A DNA stretch of 64,000 nt, taken from assembly GCF_000801105.2 (NCBI RefSeq), contig NC_079519.1:29363288-29427287 (forward strand), given 5' to 3'. This DNA comes from Raphanus sativus (lineage: Eukaryota; Streptophyta; Magnoliopsida; Brassicales; Brassicaceae). A program made the translations under genes and the position numbers. Within the stretch, counting starts at the first letter, position 1. Each line of letters begins with the position of its first letter. This document shows positions 59,215 to 64,000 of this stretch, piece by piece. The notes beneath the pieces were generated by a model that did no database searches, was not told where the DNA came from, and was given only the letters and a program-made list of their open reading frames with translations.

Positions 59215-61138
59215 TCTATACTATTATTTGCAAATGATTTTTCGCAACAGAGCTCTCACGTTAAAAGTTAGAGCGGTTAATATCGATACTACCTTTAATG
59301 AATAAAATATATAATTAAGCTTTAAAAAAAAAATTTATTAGATAATTGATTAAAATTAATAATAGTAAGATTTATCCAAAATCTAAAAATATTTTAAAAT
59401 ATAAATATAATTCATATATGTAGTGTTGTTATCTGAATTTTTTTTAAATATAAATTTAAAATCATAAAGTATATAACTAAATATTAATAAAATAAAATTC
59501 TTAATTTATATAATTGAAAAAGAATATTAAGTGATTTTTAATATTTATTTCTATATAATAAATATGTCCACAAAGAAATTTTCAAAAAAATTATAATTAA
59601 TATGTAAGAATTTTCAAACAAAGTAAAATAATAATTTATTATCATAGTCTGTTATTTAGTGACACATATATTAATGAGTAATTATAAAATATTTAGTAAT
59701 TATGATTTAATATAATAAAACTCAAACATAAAAACGAATTTAAGCTTTATGAAATCAGATAACTCATTAAAACTGATATAATAAAATTTTAAAAATATAT
59801 TCATATACATATTTTGTTATTATCCAAGAATATCTTTAATAAATATTAAACAATTATTTTTATATATATTATCATCTAAGAGAATATCTTTTAATCATAA
59901 ATAAAATTAGTTGCAAAAATATATAGTTGAAAATATTTCTACTATATATATATATATATATGAAAGCTTTCAAGAAATTAACCATATAAATAAATAATTT
60001 CATGTATAAATAATTTGATATTCTGTAAAAAAAGCTTAAAAATCATAAACAATAACTTATCATGATATTTAATTATTAATTATAAAATGATTAAGCAAAA
60101 AAGAATTTATATTAATCAGGTTATTATTTTAAAAATAAGATAATTCTTGTATACTGTGTTATTATCTTAAAATAATTATTTCTGTTATAAAAGTTAAAAA
60201 TAAGATATATAAAATTTATCTATATCTATAATTATTTGTGAATTTATTATATAGTTAAAAAGAATTTATATCAATAATATTAATTATTTTTAAGATAAGA
60301 TAATTCTTATATATTGTGTTGTTATCTTAAAATAATTATTTCTATTATAAAAGTTAAAAATTAAGATATAAAATAATCTATCTATCTATATTTTTATTTG
60401 AAAAATGAATTTATTTATTTGTCATGCTCTCCATAGTTATAGGTTTAGTTATGCTAAAAATATAATACCAAACTTATACACTATAATTTAGTAATTCTAA
60501 AGTATTACATAATTTAGTAATATTAAAATTTTACATATATGTTTATATTATATTTTGGTTTAGTAATTTAAGCCCTTAATATATATATATATATATTATA
60601 TATATATATATATAAGATACAATAATTTATCTTTTATCATAATTGTTTTTAGGAACAATCAAAATCATTTATTGTGATAATTTCTGAAAAAATGGTAGAA
60701 GATTCAAAATTATTTATACTATTATTTGCATAATAATTTTTTCGCTCTTACGTTTAAATTCAGAGCGTTGAATTTTTTTTATATTCTTAATAAATAATGA
60801 GGTTATATTTGTTAACATATCATTACCCATAAATTAAAAACAAACTTCATTAGTTTGGTATTATCATTATCTAAAAGATTCTATATTATATTATCTAAAA
60901 ATATTATACATCATATATTTTAAAAATAAATATAATACATGTATATATGAATATTTAAAGTTTATTTTACTTAATAAAAGATATTTTATTTAAAATTGAA
61001 TATAAAATTTAATATGTATTTAATTATTAAATATTTCAAAACATGATAATAATTTTATTCTAAAGTTTTTTGAATATATAATATATCTGTATAAAATTTT
61101 TAAACTATTAAATCCGCAAGTGCAGACAAAACACCTAA
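59215..61138 (+). mobile_element. AT-rich Helitron
   Basis: 5' end TCTATACTATTATTTGCAAA after an A. The 3' end AATCCGCAAGTGCAGACAAAACACCTAA before T (61139) shares the ACACCTAR terminus and a weakened hairpin with the Helitron ending at 39689. A second, degenerate start (TTATACTATTATTTGC) at about 60713 suggests a nested or tandem copy. Non-coding, extremely AT-rich. Confidence 0.55.
60097..60410. repeat. Two ~160-bp tandem units
   Basis: Units at about 60097-60245 and 60262-60410 share 'aaaagaatttatat.aat', 'aagataattcttgtat', 'tgttatcttaaaataattat' and 'attataaaagttaaaaa'. They lie inside the Helitron above. Confidence 0.8.
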
Positions 61139-61195
61139 TAAAAAATAAAATAAAAAGACAAAGAGCCACCCATGGTAGTTAAAAATATCCTAGTA

Positions 61196-62092
61196 GACCT
61201 TACTCAAATCCAAGGTTGCATTGCGCTTGGGATTAATCTCAATGCTACAGTTGAGTTTGTTATCCAAAATTACCGGAGTCGCCGCCACAGAACAGAATCC
61301 TTGATCACCATAGATGAGGAGATACTGAAGTTGCGAGCACAAGGACTCAATGAAGAGGACGATGTGGTCTTGTGGAAAGGAAAAGGGGATGTGTTCCGAC
61401 CATGTTTTGACACACGCGAAACATGGAACTCCATTCGAGTGCAGCAGCCAAAGGTTCAGTGGTATAAGGGACTTTGTTTTCTCGGGCTCAACACCAAAAT
61501 ACTCTGTCATGTCTTGGATCGCAGTACACAATCGCTTGGCAACAGGAGATATGATGCTGCAATGGAATTCTCAGGTAAATGGTCAGTGTATTCTCTGCAA
61601 TTCTGCGATTGAATCACGGGATCATCTGTTCTTTAGCTGTGTTTTCACAGAGACCATTTGGAGGAACCTCACAAGGAAGCTACTTGGACAGAATTACTCA
61701 CACGTGTGGGGCCAAATTCTTGTTCTTCTCTCGACTAATACTGTTTCAGGGGTGAAAAGGTTCCTCCTAAGATATGTATTTCAACTCTCGATACATACTA
61801 TTTGGCTGGAGAGAAATGGTAGGAAGCACAGCAGGGTTCAGAGACCTCTGAGCTTTCTTATCAAGTTCATCGACAAGCAGACAAAAAACCGTATCAGCTC
61901 ACTTCAGGGACGAGGCGGTACCTCTTTCAAAAACGCGATGATGGTCTGGTTTTCGTCTAGAGATTAGATGCTTTCTACTCCATAATTTTTCTTAGAAAAC
62001 TATCAAACATGTTAGACTAAAAGCTGTATTAGTTTGTACAAAAGCCTTTTTTGATCTGAATAAATTTAACATTCTTTCAAAAAAAAAAAAAT
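61196..62092 (+). mobile_element. 5'-truncated LINE with 11-bp TSD
   Basis: ATATCCTAGTA at 61185-61195 and 62093-62103 brackets an ~897-bp insertion ending in an A12 tail (62079-62090). It encodes the end of LINE ORF2: DDVVLWKGKGDVFRPCFDTR, a zf-RVT domain (SWIAVHNRLATGDMMLQWN, CILCNSAIESRDHLFFSC, ETIWRNLT), and a C terminus with QTKNRISSLQGRGG before the stop at 61967. One frameshift near 61465 separates the two frames. The ATG of the first frame (61172) lies in host DNA, so the apparent protein is a chimera and not a gene. Confidence 0.9.
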
Positions 62093-62103
62093 ATATCCTA
62101 GTA

Positions 62104-64000
62104 AATTAAAAGATGATGTCTCCCGGAAATGGAATGGTCGAAGCAGAATCTCTAGCCACGGACTATTCTCTATCGTTGTCTCCTCCTCAATGGTATCCCG
62201 ATCCCACGTTCGCTTTATTATTTTCTTAGTTTGGTGTTTTTTATATTCATGTTTTTGTATCCCAGCCAGTCTTTAAATTGGTTACAGCCATTCACATTAC
62301 AACATTCAAGATTTTGTTATATTTTCAATATATATATGATTCGATTTTGGTTCGTATATAGGAATATCCATGAAGACTTTTCTGAGATATGTCGCACTGG
62401 TCATCCCGCGCATTCATGTCTATGTCTACTGTTTTTAAATGTTTTTTTCTGTTAAAAAATCATCCATAATTATTGCAGTGCATGCATCGAGCTCCAATTA
62501 TACGAACACACAACTTCAAATACCATATTTCAAATATTTATTTAAATTTTTGATATATTGTATAGTTTATTTAGTGTTAAATATTGTAGTCCTAATGCAA
62601 CTCGAAGAAGATAATTTTAGTTGATATGAAATTTTAGATCATTTGAAACAGTTCAAAATCTTTACGGGCATTGGACCAGTTCGGTCTGGCCAAATTTATC
62701 TTCAACACCCTTATCTTGATAAGGTGTAAAGCAATAATAATGACAGATGCATGAAACTATAGTTCAATTGGAATAAAACGTTATACATTGAAATATCTCA
62801 TCAATTGCAAGAACATGTCTCATGTAAACCCAAAACTATTCTAACATTTTTTTTTTTTTTGAAAACTAACTATTCTAACATTTTTCATGAATCATATCTA
62901 TCAGCATGGGCACTATGGCTCCTTGTGTCTTTCCATTCAACGCACCCTTCACGACCTTTTTTGTAGCAATCACCAGTTTAATATATCTATTTCAAAGTAT
63001 ATGAAATTCTTTTTATCGAATAAATTTTCCGCTAAAATTTGTTTATGAATGGTTGCTGTGACAAGACGAACTGTAACCATTTAGTTTATATGATATTATA
63101 GAGTAGATACATGTTCCAGAATTATGGCTTAACATTAAATTCTCAGTCTTGGTTATCACAATGATTAATGCATTATTAGATTAAGTGTGTGTGAAGCTTC
63201 ATGGAAACCCGTACGAGAGATCAGGACGGTCACTAGATTGTATAATCAATAACTTAATTATACTACATCAATTAATCTAAACCGTACGTCCTCATTAGTT
63301 TTGTGAAATCGAGAATCTAATCTTGTAAGAAAAACTGTAGGCTTGTTGTCAGAACAAACATGGACCCATGTTCTTCATGTCCCTAAGATGTGGTTCAATC
63401 TTAATTCACTTCTTCGTTACACTATATTTTACAACTTTTATTTTATATATTTTATCTCATTGAGATCTCCATTGCCTCTGCTGCACTAGACACTACAGCT
63501 CATTGATCCTTATAACTCAAATTCTGTTTTTCTTTCTATTTTTTTTGTTAAATTAATTGTATTTTGGTACAAATACGCGTTGAAATTATCAAAATATATA
63601 AATTTAAACGATATTATATGAATATTAATGTTTTTGTTCCTAAAGATGCATGTAAGCATGCTGGAACATCCAGATGAATGACTAGCATTTAAGCCGTTAT
63701 TGCTATTAGAGCGTTCTTGTGTTGCCTTTGTTTAAGTAACAATATTTTTTCCATGTAAACATATGAATTTACTTAGAACTATCATCACCTTAAAATAATG
63801 CATTTTTGGAACATATATAAAAACAAAGTTTTCAAAATCATTAGTAATTTAGTAGTATTATATGTGGTTTCCTTTTCCTTTCACGTATATTTTGCAGATA
63901 AACTATTTCTAGTTGCGATTACGAAATGGGATGCACATTGCTAAAGTGGGTATTTAATTATTAAACGCCACTAAACAACCTTTGAACGTAGTCTAATTCC
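62104..64000. other. Intergenic, no gene to window end
   Basis: AT-rich. The frames at 62231 and 62439 show no pattern. One strong microinsertion is at 62852. No promoter or RNA gene recognised. Confidence 0.4.
62834..62885. repeat. Tail-only insertion, 18-bp TSD
   Basis: AACTATTCTAACATTTTT at 62834-62851 and 62868-62885 flanks 16 bp: T9 then gaaaact. This is the longest duplication of the set. Confidence 0.85.

Noticed and set aside
62680..62715. 'aacaccctta' near 62702 as the missing inverted terminus of the hAT element
   Set aside because: It shares only nine bases with the right terminus, has no matching 8-bp flank, and lies beyond two unrelated insertions. The LINE sequence shows the hAT ends near 58852.

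Overview
This is nuclear DNA from a crucifer, most likely a Brassica or another member of the tribe Brassiceae. Every recognisable single-copy gene is a close relative of an Arabidopsis gene with matching intron positions. The genes are separated by 5-20 kb of AT-rich transposon debris, far more than Arabidopsis carries. Three runs of exactly 100 N (2714-2813, 33346-33445, 45668-45767) are assembly gaps of unknown size. Arabidopsis locus names below come from memory and are inference.

Host genes fall into two collinear blocks. Block 1 (about 3.7-43.2 kb) holds a GeBP/storekeeper-type transcription factor (At1g61730-like), a non-canonical bHLH factor (bHLH112, At1g61660-like) and a receptor-like cytoplasmic kinase (PBL15, At1g61590-like), in descending Arabidopsis order. 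Block 2 (about 45.8-55.7 kb) holds a broken first exon of DEAD-box helicase RH7/PRH75 (At5g62190-like), a TPX2-family protein (At5g62240-like), MAP65-9 (At5g62250-like, with a one-base frameshift) and AHL6 (At5g62260-like), in ascending order. The junction of the chromosome-1-like and chromosome-5-like blocks lies within 43.2-45.8 kb, beside an LTR remnant and an assembly gap. The TPX2-like and MAP65 genes, both microtubule proteins, are divergently arranged around 834 bp of shared upstream DNA.

The rest is dominated by mobile DNA, much of it with readable ends. There are several Helitrons (248-2609, 8022-9334, 30057-32873, 39689-40660, 59215-61138), one carrying a decayed PPR gene fragment. 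A young but internally scrambled copia element (14335-17915) has nearly identical LTRs, and part of its reverse transcriptase is duplicated where gag should be. A hAT transposase pseudogene sits inside an older LINE fragment (56362-58943). Further 5'-truncated LINEs, two tRNA-type SINEs and Stowaway MITEs also have visible target-site duplications. A cassette of three gene fragments (24.45-26.0 kb) lies just upstream of the bHLH promoter.

The least conventional signal is a set of at least fourteen tiny insertions (7-27 bp, almost all a short word plus an A or T run), each flanked by a 10-18 bp direct repeat. They look like the smallest possible target-primed retrotransposition products, 'tail-only' retroposons, and repeat-masking tools would not list them.
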